Positions 1-9,357 of a stretch of 64,000 nt of DNA are shown in pieces. Source of the stretch: Oxalicibacterium faecigallinarum (GTDB lineage Bacteria; Pseudomonadota; Gammaproteobacteria; Burkholderiales; Burkholderiaceae_D); assembly GCF_014635705.1 (NCBI RefSeq), contig NZ_BMDI01000001.1, positions 946,008-1,010,007 on the forward strand, given 5' to 3'. How positions within the stretch are numbered: the first letter of the stretch is position 1; each line of letters begins with the position of its first letter. Below the pieces are notes generated by a model. That model was not told where the DNA came from, did not search any database, and worked only from the letters and a program-made list of their open reading frames with translations. Position numbers and translations under genes: made by a program.

Positions 1-96
1 GTAAACAGGCAGCAGCTGTTTACTGATCGCCAATGTTGCCGGATGCAAGCGCGTACCCGAGCCGCCCGCCAGAATAATGCCCTTACGTTTTTTCAT
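1..96 (-). CDS. rfbA: glucose-1-phosphate thymidylyltransferase, N-terminal fragment
   Basis: Only the first 32 codons lie in the window; the gene continues past position 1. The N-terminus contains [11 protein letters not shown] followed by SKQLLPVY, the nucleotide-binding loop and substrate-binding start of the RmlA/RfbA family. The enzyme joins glucose-1-phosphate and dTTP to dTDP-glucose, the first step of dTDP-L-rhamnose synthesis. The ATG at 96 overlaps the end of rfbD by 14 bases, which supports translational coupling in an rfbB-rfbD-rfbA operon. The family call is firm from the motif and context; the rest of the protein cannot be checked. Confidence 0.9.
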   Translation of the reverse strand, partial: MKKRKGIILAGGSGTRLHPATLAISKQLLPVY

Positions 97-1003
97 CGTC
101 ATATCCATTGATGCCGGAGATCTCCTGCAACATACGCAATACGCCGGTCTGCCATTGCGGCAACACAAGACCAAACGTCTGCTGCAGTTTTCTGGTATTG
201 AGCCTTGAGTTATGCGGTCGCGTTGCCGCAGTTTGAAATGCACTGGTTGGCACAGCCTGAATTTTCTCGCCAGTCGCCTTGAGCCGCACACCCATTCGGA
301 GCGCTTCCTCAATCACAAAAGCGGCATAACCATGCCATGTCGTACACCCACCCGCAACCAAATGATAGAGACCGGCCTTTTCCGGGCTATGCAACGCCTG
401 AAGAATCGCATGCGCAGTAATATCGGCCAGCAAATCTGCCCCGGTCGGTGCGCCAAACTGGTCATTGATGACTGATAGAGAATCTCGCTCTTGCGCCATG
501 CGCAGCATCGTCTTAGCAAAATTGCCACCGCGGGCACCATAGACCCAGCTCGTGCGAAAAATCAGATGGCGTGAGCAATATTGGGAAACCAGCCGCTCGC
601 TCTCCAGCTTCGTCTGCCCATACACATTCAGAGGAACAGCCACATCGTCTTCTTGCCATGGTGTCTCGCCACTACCATCAAACACATAATCCGTTGAGTA
701 ATGGACCAACAGTGCGCCCACCTGTTCGGCAACTTGGGCCAATACGCCAGGCGCAACAGCATTGACCGTACGGACAATTGCACTTTCAGTCTCAGCCTTG
801 TCAACTGCAGTGTGCGCGGCCGCATTCACAATCACGTCAGGCCGCAGTTGCAATACCGTTTGCTTTAATCCTTCCGGTTGCAAGAAGTCGCCACAATAGT
901 CACGACTATTCGCATCAAGCGAAATCAGGTGCCCCAGAGATGCAAGGCTACGCTGCAGCTCCCAACCCACCTGTCCATTCTTCCCAAATAGAAGGATTTT
1001 CAT
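83..1003 (-). CDS. rfbD: dTDP-4-dehydrorhamnose reductase
   Basis: 306 residues, the usual RmlD/RfbD length. It performs the last step of dTDP-L-rhamnose synthesis, NAD(P)H-dependent reduction of dTDP-4-keto-L-rhamnose, in the cytoplasm. The N-terminus has the Rossmann loop GKNGQVG (residues 7-13). The short-chain reductase catalytic set is visible as YSTDYVFDG (102-110) and YGQTK (128-132, Tyr128/Lys132). It overlaps rfbB by 4 bases (ATGA) and rfbA by 14, so the three are probably cotranscribed. The rhamnose is likely used in a surface polysaccharide; that role is inferred because no glycosyltransferase is in view. Confidence 0.95.
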   Translation of the reverse strand: MKILLFGKNGQVGWELQRSLASLGHLISLDANSRDYCGDFLQPEGLKQTVLQLRPDVIVNAAAHTAVDKAETESAIVRTVNAVAPGVLAQVAEQVGALLVHYSTDYVFDGSGETPWQEDDVAVPLNVYGQTKLESERLVSQYCSRHLIFRTSWVYGARGGNFAKTMLRMAQERDSLSVINDQFGAPTGADLLADITAHAILQALHSPEKAGLYHLVAGGCTTWHGYAAFVIEEALRMGVRLKATGEKIQAVPTSAFQTAATRPHNSRLNTRKLQQTFGLVLPQWQTGVLRMLQEISGINGYDDEKT

Positions 1004-2079
1004 GCTGTAGCCGTTTTCACACTGGCGCTATATTGTTGCTGCATCCATTCACGGTACGCCCCGCTTTGCACGTTCTCAACCCATGTCGGGTTGGCCAGAT
1101 ACCAGTCGACGGTTTTACGAATACCGGTATCCAGTGTTTCTGCGGGCTTCCAACCCAATTCTTGTTCAATTTTACTTGCGTCGATTGCGTAACGACGATC
1201 ATGTCCCGGACGATCCTGCACATGCGTAATTTGCTCTGAATATGAACTGCCATCATGCCGAGGATGCAAATCGTCCAGCAAAGCACATATCGTATGCACG
1301 ATCTCGATATTCGGCTTCTCGTTCCAGCCACCGATGTTGTATGTCTGCCCCACCAGCCCGGCTTCAAGCACGCGGCGTATCGCACTGCAATGATCTTTGA
1401 CATATAACCAATCGCGAATCTGCATGCCATCACCATAGACCGGTAACGACTTGCCGGCCAAGGCATTGACGATCATCAACGGAATCAACTTTTCGGGAAA
1501 GTGATAAGGCCCGTAATTGTTACTGCAATTTGTCGTCAGGACCGGCAAACCATACGTGTGATGCCAGGCACGCACGAGATGATCACTCGCTGCCTTGCTC
1601 GCGGAATAGGGGCTGTTAGGTTCGTATTTATCGGTTTCTGCAAATGCAGGAGCAGTAGCAGTCAGACTGCCATATACCTCATCGGTAGAGACATGCAGGA
1701 AGCGAAATGCCGCGCGCTCCCTATCTGGCAATTCATTCCAGTAGACCCGCACTGCCTCCAGCAACCGAAAGGTACCAACGACATTGGTCTGAATGAAATC
1801 TTCAGGACCACAGATGGAACGATCCACATGACTTTCGGCTGCAAAATTGAGTACGGCGCGCGGACGATAGCTTTTCAACAGCGCAAGAACTGCATCGTAA
1901 TCGCCAATATCCGTCTGTGAAAAAACATGACGGCTGTCTCCTTGCAGACTGAGCAAATTATGCATATTGCCGGCATATGTCAGCTTGTCTACATTCAGAA
2001 CGGGCTCTTCACTCTGCGCCAACCAGTCGAGGACAAAATTTGCGCCGATAAATCCAGCGCCACCCGTTACCAAAATCAT
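1000..2079 (-). CDS. rfbB: dTDP-glucose 4,6-dehydratase
   Basis: 359 residues, full length for RmlB/RfbB. It converts dTDP-glucose to dTDP-4-keto-6-deoxyglucose using bound NAD+. Visible motifs are the NAD loop GGAGFIG (residues 6-12), the catalytic STDEVYG (131-137, with Thr132, Asp133 and Glu134) and YSASK (158-162, Tyr158/Lys162). It is the first gene of the rfbBDA run on the minus strand, and its ATG at 2079 follows a purine-rich stretch (aggatgaaag). The 189 bases between it and the tRNA-Val terminator presumably hold the operon promoter, but I see no clear -35/-10 pair there. The 3' end overlaps rfbD by 4 bases. Confidence 0.96.
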   Translation of the reverse strand: MILVTGGAGFIGANFVLDWLAQSEEPVLNVDKLTYAGNMHNLLSLQGDSRHVFSQTDIGDYDAVLALLKSYRPRAVLNFAAESHVDRSICGPEDFIQTNVVGTFRLLEAVRVYWNELPDRERAAFRFLHVSTDEVYGSLTATAPAFAETDKYEPNSPYSASKAASDHLVRAWHHTYGLPVLTTNCSNNYGPYHFPEKLIPLMIVNALAGKSLPVYGDGMQIRDWLYVKDHCSAIRRVLEAGLVGQTYNIGGWNEKPNIEIVHTICALLDDLHPRHDGSSYSEQITHVQDRPGHDRRYAIDASKIEQELGWKPAETLDTGIRKTVDWYLANPTWVENVQSGAYREWMQQQYSASVKTATA

Positions 2080-2268
2080 TCTTTCATCCTTATTCTTTAG
2101 TGCATCAGGGATGTCTGGGCAAATTTACCATTCTTGATGGCCGACATGCAGAGATAACGTGAACGGCATGCAATACCAACCGGAACCGCTTCAAGCTATG
2201 GGGACTGAATATTGCAAAAAAACAATCTGATGACTGCCATCTTATACAAGATGACGAAGAGAAAGAAC

Positions 2269-2303
2269 AAAAAAAATGGAAGCCACAAGGCTTCCATTTT
2301 GTA
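2269..2303 (-). terminator. rho-independent terminator after tRNA-Val
   Basis: Read on the minus strand, a 12-bp stem (AAAATGGAAGCC pairing with GGCTTCCATTTT, loop of four) is followed by a run of eight T. It lies about 40 bases beyond the 3' end of tRNA-Val and would separate the relA/tRNA-Val transcript from rfbB. Confidence 0.8.
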
Positions 2304-2340
2304 CTGCTTAACGCCTGACTCGGGTTCAAACGTTTTGTGT

Positions 2341-2417
2341 TGGTAGGCACGATTGGACTCGAACCAACGACCCCTACCATGTCAAGGTAGTGCTCTAACC
2401 AGCTGAGCTACGCGCCT
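2341..2417 (-). tRNA. tRNA-Val (GAC anticodon)
   Basis: A complete 77-nt cloverleaf on the minus strand. The 7-bp acceptor stem AGGCGCG/CGTGCCT has one G-T pair, the discriminator is A, and CCA is encoded. The D-arm is GCTC..GAGC, the anticodon loop TTGACAT gives anticodon GAC (Val), and the T-arm carries GGTTCGAGTCC. It sits 61 bases downstream of relA and is followed by an intrinsic terminator. Confidence 0.97.
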
Positions 2418-2478
2418 AAAGAAGCGAGATTATAACCAGAGAAAAATGGTTTGCCTAGTGCTTCCCCGAAATTTTTCG

Positions 2479-4752
2479 TTAGTGCCGTTTTGCTTCCAGC
2501 ACGCCATTTACTTCGCCAATGATATTTAATGCTTTCTGCAACTGCGCAGTCGAGCCGATCTCGGCCGTAAATGCCATGCGTGCCTGACCTTTTGAACTCT
2601 GCGTACTCACACCAATGACATTGATCTTCTCGCGCAGGAAGATATCGGAGATATCGCGCAGCAATCCCTGCCGGTCCGCCGCCAGCACGAAAATATCAAC
2701 CGGGTAAACGGTGCTGCTCGATGCGCCCCACTCGGTCTGGATGACACGCTCCGGCGCCTTCTTCTGCATCTCCAGATAATTTTTGCAGTCGGAGCGATGA
2801 ATCGACACGCCTTTGCCTCGCGTGACAAATCCAACGATCTCATCTGGTGGCGCGGGTTTGCAGCAGCGTGCCAATTGCGTCATCAAGCCATCCGTTCCGA
2901 CGACCAGCACGCCTGATTTGGCTCCTTGCACCACGCTGGATGCACGGCTCTTGCGCGCGATGACGGCATCTTCATCTGTCAGACGTGGTGCATTGGGATC
3001 TTCCCCACGCAGTGCCAGCTCGATAGCGCGCAGGCCAAACTCATCTTTGCCGACTGCCAGTAACAAATCGTCCAGTTTGACGAAGCCCAAAGTATGCGCA
3101 AGGTCTTCCAGATTGATCGATGTCTTACCTTCTCGCTGCAGAACTTTGTCCACCAGCGCCCGACCGTGCGCCAGGGTCTCCTGCTGATCAATGGCGTTGA
3201 ACCATGCGCGGACTTTGGCGCGTGTACGTGAACTGGCGGCATAACCTGCTGACAACCAGTCACGCGATGGGCCGACACTGATGCCGTTACCGCCTTTGGC
3301 CGTGATGATCTCGACTGTCTGCCCGCTTTTCAGTTGCGTATTCAGTGGCACCAGCGCGCCATCGACGCGCGCGCCGCGGCAGCGGTGGCCGACGTCGCTA
3401 TGCAAATGATATGCAAAGTCGATCGGCGTGGCGCCGTAAGGTAATTCGATCACGCGTGCCTGAGGCGTCAGTACATAAATGCGGTCATCCAGCGATGCCG
3501 ACTTGAGCTTTTCCACCCAGTCGCGATGCACATCTTCCTGGCTAACGACAGCATCGACCACCTCGCTCTTCCACGCCAGCAACTGCCGCAACCAGGCGAT
3601 TTTTTCATCGTATTTCTGACCGGTGAAGTTGGAATTGCCTGCTTCCTTGTAGCGCCAGTGTGCCGCCACACCGTATTCGGCAAATTCGTGCATGTCCTTG
3701 GTACGGACCTGCACCTCCAGTGGCCGACCGTCTTCTGCGACAACCACCGTATGCAGAGACTGGTATCCATTCGGCTTGGGGCGTGCAATGTAATCGTCAA
3801 ATTCAGCCGGCATCGGTGTCCAGATGTTATGAACGATCCCCAGCACGGTGTAGCAACTCTTGATGTCGTCGACAATGACACGGAAAGCACGCACGTCATA
3901 CAGATCGGCAAACTCGATATCCTTGCCACGCAATTTGCTCCAGATACTGTAGATGTGCTTGGGACGACCATATACCTCAGCCTTAATCCCCGCTGCGGCC
4001 ATCTCGGACTCCAGGCGCTTGATGGAGTTGGCAACGAATGCCTCACGCTCGACACGTTTTTCTTCAAGAAGCGAAGCAATCCGTCGATAGGAATCCGGCT
4101 CGAGGAAGCGGAAGGACAAATCCTCCAGCTCCCACTTCAGCTGCCAGATACCCAGACGATTGGCGAGTGGCGTGTAAAGATCAAATGTCTCTCTTGCGTA
4201 TTGGCGCGAACGCTCATTCTGCAATTTTCGGTCGGCAAAATAACGTAGGGTCGCCACGCGTGAAGCCAGGCGAACAAGGACGGCACGCATATCGACTGCC
4301 ATGGCAAGCAGCATCTTGCGCAAGACTTCAAGCTGTGCTGCCGCTTCCTGCGCCGCATTCTTGTTACGTTGAATCTCGTTTTGCACGAATGTCTGCTCAT
4401 GCAAACGCATCAGTTGCCGCACGCCATTCACCAGTTCGGCCACGCCCGTCCCAAACAGCTCTTCAATCCTGGCTGCTGCATCGGCATCGATCACAGGCAA
4501 TTCGAACAACAGTGCAGCAATACGCGTATCGGCATCCGTTTCGATCTGCGCCAGAATACTGGCGACCGTTTCGGAAAATTGATAGGTATCCTGTCCGCTT
4601 TCGACCACGCCTTTATCAGCCGAAATCTTGTGACCTTCGTAAAAAGGCTTGACGAAATTCAGCGCAGTCAGCACGCGCAGACCATCCTGCTCACTTAAAT
4701 CGGAGCAAAGCAATTCTCGCGTATCAGCTTGCGTAGAAACAGTGGAAACCAT
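2479..4752 (-). CDS. relA: GTP pyrophosphokinase ((p)ppGpp synthetase I)
   Basis: 757 residues of the long RSH family. It makes the stringent-response alarmone (p)ppGpp from ATP and GTP/GDP, normally when bound to starved ribosomes. Order: a degenerate hydrolase region (about 1-200) in which the HD signature is replaced by LLFELP (81-86); the synthetase domain (about 262-375) with YGRPKHIYSIW and RPKPNGYQSLHT (334-345); a TGS domain (about 433-495); and a C-terminal ACT domain (about 680-755). The missing HD motif argues for RelA rather than bifunctional SpoT. The ATG at 4752 is preceded by GGAATG. It stands alone between a hydrolase gene and tRNA-Val on the same strand. Confidence 0.94.
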   Translation of the reverse strand: MVSTVSTQADTRELLCSDLSEQDGLRVLTALNFVKPFYEGHKISADKGVVESGQDTYQFSETVASILAQIETDADTRIAALLFELPVIDADAAARIEELFGTGVAELVNGVRQLMRLHEQTFVQNEIQRNKNAAQEAAAQLEVLRKMLLAMAVDMRAVLVRLASRVATLRYFADRKLQNERSRQYARETFDLYTPLANRLGIWQLKWELEDLSFRFLEPDSYRRIASLLEEKRVEREAFVANSIKRLESEMAAAGIKAEVYGRPKHIYSIWSKLRGKDIEFADLYDVRAFRVIVDDIKSCYTVLGIVHNIWTPMPAEFDDYIARPKPNGYQSLHTVVVAEDGRPLEVQVRTKDMHEFAEYGVAAHWRYKEAGNSNFTGQKYDEKIAWLRQLLAWKSEVVDAVVSQEDVHRDWVEKLKSASLDDRIYVLTPQARVIELPYGATPIDFAYHLHSDVGHRCRGARVDGALVPLNTQLKSGQTVEIITAKGGNGISVGPSRDWLSAGYAASSRTRAKVRAWFNAIDQQETLAHGRALVDKVLQREGKTSINLEDLAHTLGFVKLDDLLLAVGKDEFGLRAIELALRGEDPNAPRLTDEDAVIARKSRASSVVQGAKSGVLVVGTDGLMTQLARCCKPAPPDEIVGFVTRGKGVSIHRSDCKNYLEMQKKAPERVIQTEWGASSSTVYPVDIFVLAADRQGLLRDISDIFLREKINVIGVSTQSSKGQARMAFTAEIGSTAQLQKALNIIGEVNGVLEAKRH

Positions 4753-4863
4753 TCACATTCCAAATGCGACAGAAGCGTCGCTAACGTCGGCAAGTATACC
4801 GTGCTGGCTGATGGCAAGGCGGAATTCCGGCATGAATAATCTTGCCCCCCCTGCCGGCTCACA

Positions 4864-5739
4864 TCACGACAGCAGAAATTCACAAACCGGATCAATCTGC
4901 GACGGCACCAGTAAAGTCGGCGCATGCCCCACATCCGGCAACTCAAGTAATTGTGCGCGCGGACCGCGACGCGTCATTTCTTCTGCCGTTTCCCGCGACA
5001 AGAGATCCGAATGCACGCCCCGCAAGAGCAAGGTCGGGCAACGAATCGCATCATAGACATCCCATAACAGCTTTTGTGATGCCTGCACACTCTCCATGGT
5101 CATCGCCTTGAAAGGAATAGCAAGCGCCGCATCGTAGGTAAAGCACCAGCCACCTTCGCTTTCCTTCAGCACATCCGTCGCCAGCTTGCGCCACTGGTAT
5201 TCGTCATGCATACCGAATGAGGCAGAAATGGCCTTTACATAAGCGAGTGCTTCGTCAAAAGAGGGGAAATGCGGTGACTGACCGATGTACTCGGCAATAC
5301 GCGTCATCGCTGCGGCATTCAACGACGGGCCAATATCGTTCAACACCAACTTACCGATCAGATTGGCCGGTTGTACTGCCAGCACCATGCCGATCAAGCC
5401 ACCCATCGATGTGCCGACCCAGTGCACACGCTCGACATCCAGACGCGCAATCAATGTCACCACATCGGCAACATATTGCGGAATAGCGTAGTACTGCGGG
5501 TCACGTAAATGATCGGAGCGTCCGCGGCCAACGATGTCCGGACAAATCACACGATAACGATCACACAGACGAGATGCCAGCACGTCGAAATCGTCGGAAA
5601 CCCGTGTGAGTCCGTGTGCACAAACCAGCACATCCGGGTTGGCCGGATCGCCCCATTCTTTGTAGGCCATGCGATGCAGGCCTGCAGGCGATAAGCAATA
5701 AACGTAACGAATCACGGGATTTGTCATGGCGACACGCAC
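4864..5739 (-). CDS. alpha/beta-fold hydrolase
   Basis: 291 residues from a GTG at 5739; an ATG four codons in (5727) is an equally good start and neither has a clear ribosome site. The sequence shows a typical alpha/beta-hydrolase: oxyanion AHG (41-43), nucleophile elbow GTSMGG with Ser111, acid Asp245 in the GVHSD strand end, and His272 in DVGHAP. The substrate cannot be read from sequence; esterase or C-C hydrolase activity is possible. It follows the SDR gene by 49 bases on the same strand, so the two are probably cotranscribed and may act on one metabolite, which is inference. Confidence 0.85.
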   Translation of the reverse strand: MRVAMTNPVIRYVYCLSPAGLHRMAYKEWGDPANPDVLVCAHGLTRVSDDFDVLASRLCDRYRVICPDIVGRGRSDHLRDPQYYAIPQYVADVVTLIARLDVERVHWVGTSMGGLIGMVLAVQPANLIGKLVLNDIGPSLNAAAMTRIAEYIGQSPHFPSFDEALAYVKAISASFGMHDEYQWRKLATDVLKESEGGWCFTYDAALAIPFKAMTMESVQASQKLLWDVYDAIRCPTLLLRGVHSDLLSRETAEEMTRRGPRAQLLELPDVGHAPTLLVPSQIDPVCEFLLS

Positions 5740-5788
5740 GAAGGAAAATCAGATTGCACACATTTACGGAGGTGCAATTTCAGACTTC

Positions 5789-6565
5789 TTATTGCACACC
5801 CATACCGTCATCTGCGTTCATGATCGCACCATTGATGAAATGCGACTCTTCGGCAGCCAGCAACAGAAGCAAGCCATCCAGGTCTTCTGGTTTACCAATT
5901 CGCTTTCTCGGCAAGGTATTGATCAGCTGTCGCCCCTGTTCACTGCTGAAGTGATCGAGATTGATTTCCGTACCGATATAGCCCGGACAAATCGCATTGA
6001 CGTTGATGCCAAATTGCCCCCACTCCAGCGCCATCGATTTGGTCATCTGGATGACAGCTGCCTTGCTCATGCAGTACACAGCCAATTCTGGCACCACACG
6101 CTGACCGGCTAATGAGGCGATATTGATGATGCGGTGCTGCTTACGCGCATCCCCCTTGTAGCGAAGAATCATGCGCTTGGCGACTTCCTGCGCGACAAAA
6201 AAGGCACCACGCTGATTGGTATCGGTGACATATGCATAGTCTTCCGGCGTGACGTCAATCAAGCGCTGGCTGCTCGATACACCGGCATTGTTGACCAGAA
6301 TATCGATTGCACCGGCTTCTGTTTCCGCATGCGCTACCGCAGATTTGATGCTGGCGTAATCGGTCACGTCCAGCGCAACGACGTGCGCAGCGCCGCCTTC
6401 TGCCTCGATCTCGGCACGCAACTCCTTCAGATGATCGATCCGGCGCGAAGCCAGAATGACCTGCGCCCCCGCCATGGCCAATACTTTGGCAAAGCGTGCG
6501 CCCAATCCGCTGGATGCACCGGTAATCAAAGCGACCTTGCCTTCAAAATTGACTTCTACACCCAC
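5789..6565 (-). CDS. SDR family NAD(P)-dependent oxidoreductase
   Basis: 258 residues, a classical short-chain dehydrogenase. TGASSGLG (15-22) binds the cofactor, NNAG is at 92-95, and the catalytic set is Ser151 with Tyr164 and Lys168 in YCMSK. The C-terminal part (ICPGYIGTEIN and a final ADDGMG) resembles FabG-like and 3-hydroxyacyl reductases, but the substrate cannot be assigned. It is divergent from ETF-QO across 156 bases and lies directly upstream of the alpha/beta-hydrolase gene. The ETF-QO neighbour hints at a fatty or branched acyl catabolic role; this is only contextual. Confidence 0.88.
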   Translation of the reverse strand: MGVEVNFEGKVALITGASSGLGARFAKVLAMAGAQVILASRRIDHLKELRAEIEAEGGAAHVVALDVTDYASIKSAVAHAETEAGAIDILVNNAGVSSSQRLIDVTPEDYAYVTDTNQRGAFFVAQEVAKRMILRYKGDARKQHRIINIASLAGQRVVPELAVYCMSKAAVIQMTKSMALEWGQFGINVNAICPGYIGTEINLDHFSSEQGRQLINTLPRKRIGKPEDLDGLLLLLAAEESHFINGAIMNADDGMGVQ

Positions 6566-6721
6566 GTGATCCCCTGTCTTTTAAGAATAATGGTTTGCAA
6601 CTGGGCAGAAAAAAACCTGCCGGAAACGGTATCATTACACGAAAGTTACGCAACACGCAGTTAGCCCGGAAACACTGCCTGTTTCCCAGCCATCCGTCGC
6701 ATAGGAAATTTGATTTTGAAC

Positions 6722-8401
6722 ATGACGTCCAGCTCCTCCTCTCTCCTCGAACAATACGGCCCGCGTGAGGCGATGGAATACGATGTGGTCATCGTAGGTG
6801 GTGGCCCTGCCGGCCTGGCGGCTGCAATCCGTCTCAAGCAGCGCGCCGCAGAAACGGGTGGTGATATTTCCGTATGCGTTCTTGAGAAAGGGAGTGAGCT
6901 CGGTGCGCATACGCTTTCTGGTGCGGTCATGGATCCGCGGGCTCTGAGCGAGCTGTTTCCTGACTGGAAGGAACGTAATGCGCCACTGAAGACAGCCGTC
7001 ACCGAAGACCGATTCCTGTTCCTGACCAAAGACAAGGCGTACAAAACACCCAACTTCATCCTGCCGGCCTGCTTACAGAATCATGGCAACTATGTCATTT
7101 CGCTTGGCAACGTCGTGCGCTGGCTGGGCGAACAGGCCGAAGCACTGGGCGTGGAAATCTTTCCCGGCTTTCCGGCGGCTGAAATACTGTACGACGAGCA
7201 AGGTGCTGTAAAAGGCGTTGCGACTGGCAATATGGGCGTCGGCAAGGATGGACGGCCGACCGATGCCTTCCAGCTTGGCATGGAGCTACACGCCAAGTAC
7301 ACGCTGTTTGCAGAAGGAGCGCGTGGCAATCTGGGGCGTCAGTTAATCGAAGGCTTCAAGCTCGATGCAGGCAAGGCACCGCAGAGCTACGCAATCGGCA
7401 TCAAGGAATTGTGGGAAATCGATCCCGCCCTGCATCAGCCAGGGCTCGTGATCCATACCGCTGGCTGGCCGCTGAGCAATGACACGTATGGCGGCTCGTT
7501 CCTGTATCACCTGGAAGACAATCAGGTCGTGGTCGGCTACGTCGTTGGTCTCGGTTACGCCAATCCCTACCTATCGCCATTCGAGGAATTTCAGCGTTAC
7601 AAAACGCATCCGGAAATCAGTCGCTTCTTCAAAGGTGGCAAACGCGTTTCCTATGGTGCCCGTGCCATCACCGCTGGTGGGCTGCAGGCATTGCCGAAAA
7701 CCGTCTTTCCGGGTGGTGCGCTGCTTGGTTGCGATGCTGGTTTTCTCAATGGCAGTCGCATCAAGGGGAGCCATGCCGCGATCAAGACGGGCATGCTGGC
7801 GGCCGATGCTGCCTTCGATGCCGTGTCGCAGGGTCGTCAGAACGATGAACTGCTTGCCTATCCGGCTGCCTTCGAGCAATCGTGGCTCAAGGAAGAACTG
7901 CACGTTGCACGCAACTTCAAGCCCATGATGAGCAAAGGTCTGATAACGGGTACCTTGTTGTTCGGCATTGATCAACTTGTCTTCAAAGGCAAAGGTCCGT
8001 GGACGCTGACCAATACGCATGCCGACCATACGGCTCTGCGACCGGCCTCGGAGTTTGCACCGATCGTTTATCCGAAACCGGACAACGTATTGACGTTCGA
8101 CCGTCTGTCATCGGTCTTTCTGTCCAATACCAATCATTCGGAAGATCAGCCCCCGCATCTGACACTCAAAGACCCTTCGATTCCGGTGAAGGTCAATCTT
8201 GCCACGTACGCGGGACCTGAGGCGCGCTATTGTCCGGCTGCCGTCTATGAATTCGTAAAAGACGATACCAATCAAGACAGCCTGCAGATCAATGCGCAGA
8301 ACTGCGTGCACTGCAAGACGTGTGATATCAAGGACCCGATGCAAAACATCGTGTGGGTCACCCCGGAAGGTGGCGGCGGGCCCAATTATCCGAATATGTG
8401 A
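6722..8401 (+). CDS. electron transfer flavoprotein-ubiquinone oxidoreductase
   Basis: 559 residues from the ATG at 6722; in-frame TTG codons at 6710 and 6716 are less likely starts. It takes electrons from reduced ETF, fed by acyl-CoA and other dehydrogenases, and passes them to ubiquinone at the membrane. The FAD-binding loop GGGPAG is at about 26-31. The C-terminal ferredoxin-like part holds the 4Fe-4S ligands: Cys at about 504 (RYCPA) and the trio at about 528, 531 and 534 in NCVHCKTCDIKDP, a signature of ETF-QO. It ends in PEGGGGPNYPNM, typical of the family. It converges on the nuo operon end at a shared terminator. Confidence 0.96.
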   Translation: MTSSSSSLLEQYGPREAMEYDVVIVGGGPAGLAAAIRLKQRAAETGGDISVCVLEKGSELGAHTLSGAVMDPRALSELFPDWKERNAPLKTAVTEDRFLFLTKDKAYKTPNFILPACLQNHGNYVISLGNVVRWLGEQAEALGVEIFPGFPAAEILYDEQGAVKGVATGNMGVGKDGRPTDAFQLGMELHAKYTLFAEGARGNLGRQLIEGFKLDAGKAPQSYAIGIKELWEIDPALHQPGLVIHTAGWPLSNDTYGGSFLYHLEDNQVVVGYVVGLGYANPYLSPFEEFQRYKTHPEISRFFKGGKRVSYGARAITAGGLQALPKTVFPGGALLGCDAGFLNGSRIKGSHAAIKTGMLAADAAFDAVSQGRQNDELLAYPAAFEQSWLKEELHVARNFKPMMSKGLITGTLLFGIDQLVFKGKGPWTLTNTHADHTALRPASEFAPIVYPKPDNVLTFDRLSSVFLSNTNHSEDQPPHLTLKDPSIPVKVNLATYAGPEARYCPAAVYEFVKDDTNQDSLQINAQNCVHCKTCDIKDPMQNIVWVTPEGGGGPNYPNM

Positions 8402-8406
8402 TGACA

Positions 8407-8443
8407 GCAACAAAAAGCCGCGCATTGCGCGGCTTTTTGTTGC
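8407..8443. terminator. bidirectional rho-independent terminator
   Basis: A perfect 17-bp inverted repeat (GCAACAAAAAGCCGCGC and its complement) with a 3-base loop. The A-run on one side and T-run on the other make it work in both directions. It lies between the convergent ends of ETF-QO (+) and the NUDIX gene that closes the nuo operon (-). Confidence 0.95.
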
Positions 8444-9007
8444 TTAGCGACCGATAGGCTGCCAGCCTCCGGAAAGAATTTTTTCCAGCCAGAACGAGCC
8501 AATGATCGTTTTTACATCCGTAATCTGCCCCGAACGGACCCACGATGTTAATTCTTGTGGTGTGCAATCAAAGACATCCAGAAACTCTTCTTCATCCAGT
8601 TTGCGTTCACCTGCCGTCAATCCACGGGCAATGTAGATATCCAGGGATTCATCCGAGTAGGCTATCGCATTATGAATCTTGCAGACAAATTTCCAGTCGG
8701 TTGCCGTATAACCAGTCTCTTCTAGCAACTCACGTTTGGCACACACAAGCGGATCTTCACCCGGATCGATCTTCCCCGCAGGAAATTCGATAAAAACCTG
8801 TCCGACTGGATAGCGATACTGCCGTTCAAGCAGCAGTCTGCCATTGTCGAGCACCGGAAGGATCACGACCGCTCCCGGATGCGGTATATATTCCCGCGTC
8901 GCGGCATTTCCGTTTGGCAGACGCACCGTATCTTTGATGACCTTTAGAAACGAGCCATCGTAGACAAGCGCGCTATCGATTTTCGTTTCTTTCAAATGAT
9001 CATCCAT
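8444..9007 (-). CDS. NUDIX hydrolase, ADP-ribose pyrophosphatase type
   Basis: 187 residues. A complete Nudix box (G-x5-E-x7-REUxEExGU) spans residues 78-100: Gly78, Glu84, Arg92-Glu93, Glu96-Glu97 and Gly99. The N-terminal beta domain and the ERQYRYPVGQ segment are typical of ADP-ribose/ADP-sugar pyrophosphatases, which split ADP-ribose into AMP and ribose-5-phosphate. The ATG at 9007 has a GAGGAG ribosome site. It is the last gene of the nuo run, 26 bases after the DUF2818 gene and directly before the bidirectional terminator, so it is probably cotranscribed with complex I. ADP-ribose as substrate is inferred from family resemblance. Confidence 0.9.
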   Translation of the reverse strand: MDDHLKETKIDSALVYDGSFLKVIKDTVRLPNGNAATREYIPHPGAVVILPVLDNGRLLLERQYRYPVGQVFIEFPAGKIDPGEDPLVCAKRELLEETGYTATDWKFVCKIHNAIAYSDESLDIYIARGLTAGERKLDEEEFLDVFDCTPQELTSWVRSGQITDVKTIIGSFWLEKILSGGWQPIGR

Positions 9008-9033
9008 GCCAACTCCTCGCCATTACAGCGCGC

Positions 9034-9339
9034 TCAGCGCTTTTGTCTGCGCATATAACGCATCACGAATCCCGGATAGGCAAAAACCAGAAACAGGCAT
9101 CCCGTAACGACATAAAATTCCCATCCCTGGGAAAACACGTTACCCATCCTTGCTTCCAGCAAATACGCAACCAGACCAACAAAAAAATAGAGAACGAACA
9201 GTTCAAATAGCCGCAACCAAACGGACTTCACAGCCCGTTTGGTTGGAATGACGGCAAAAACCCGTTCATTGAAGAATGGAACGTTGGCACAGAACAGTGC
9301 CAACAAAATGATGAACCAGCCTGCTAGTGAGACATCCAC
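9034..9339 (-). CDS. DUF2818 family membrane protein
   Basis: 101 residues with three hydrophobic segments (about 5-23, 44-62 and 74-91) and a basic C-terminal tail (RYMRRQKR). It matches the DUF2818 type of small protein that in beta-proteobacteria regularly follows nuoN. Function is unknown. It starts 18 bases after nuoN on the same strand and precedes the NUDIX gene by 26 bases, so it is surely part of the complex I transcript. The position suggests an assembly or accessory role for complex I, which is inference from conserved linkage only. Confidence 0.85.
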   Translation of the reverse strand: MDVSLAGWFIILLALFCANVPFFNERVFAVIPTKRAVKSVWLRLFELFVLYFFVGLVAYLLEARMGNVFSQGWEFYVVTGCLFLVFAYPGFVMRYMRRQKR

Positions 9340-9357
9340 TGAAACCGGCTATCCGGA

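Noticed and set aside
2105-2380. A 91-codon minus-strand frame running through tRNA-Val
   Set aside because: Its N-terminus is read from the tRNA-Val gene and the terminator; no homology expected.
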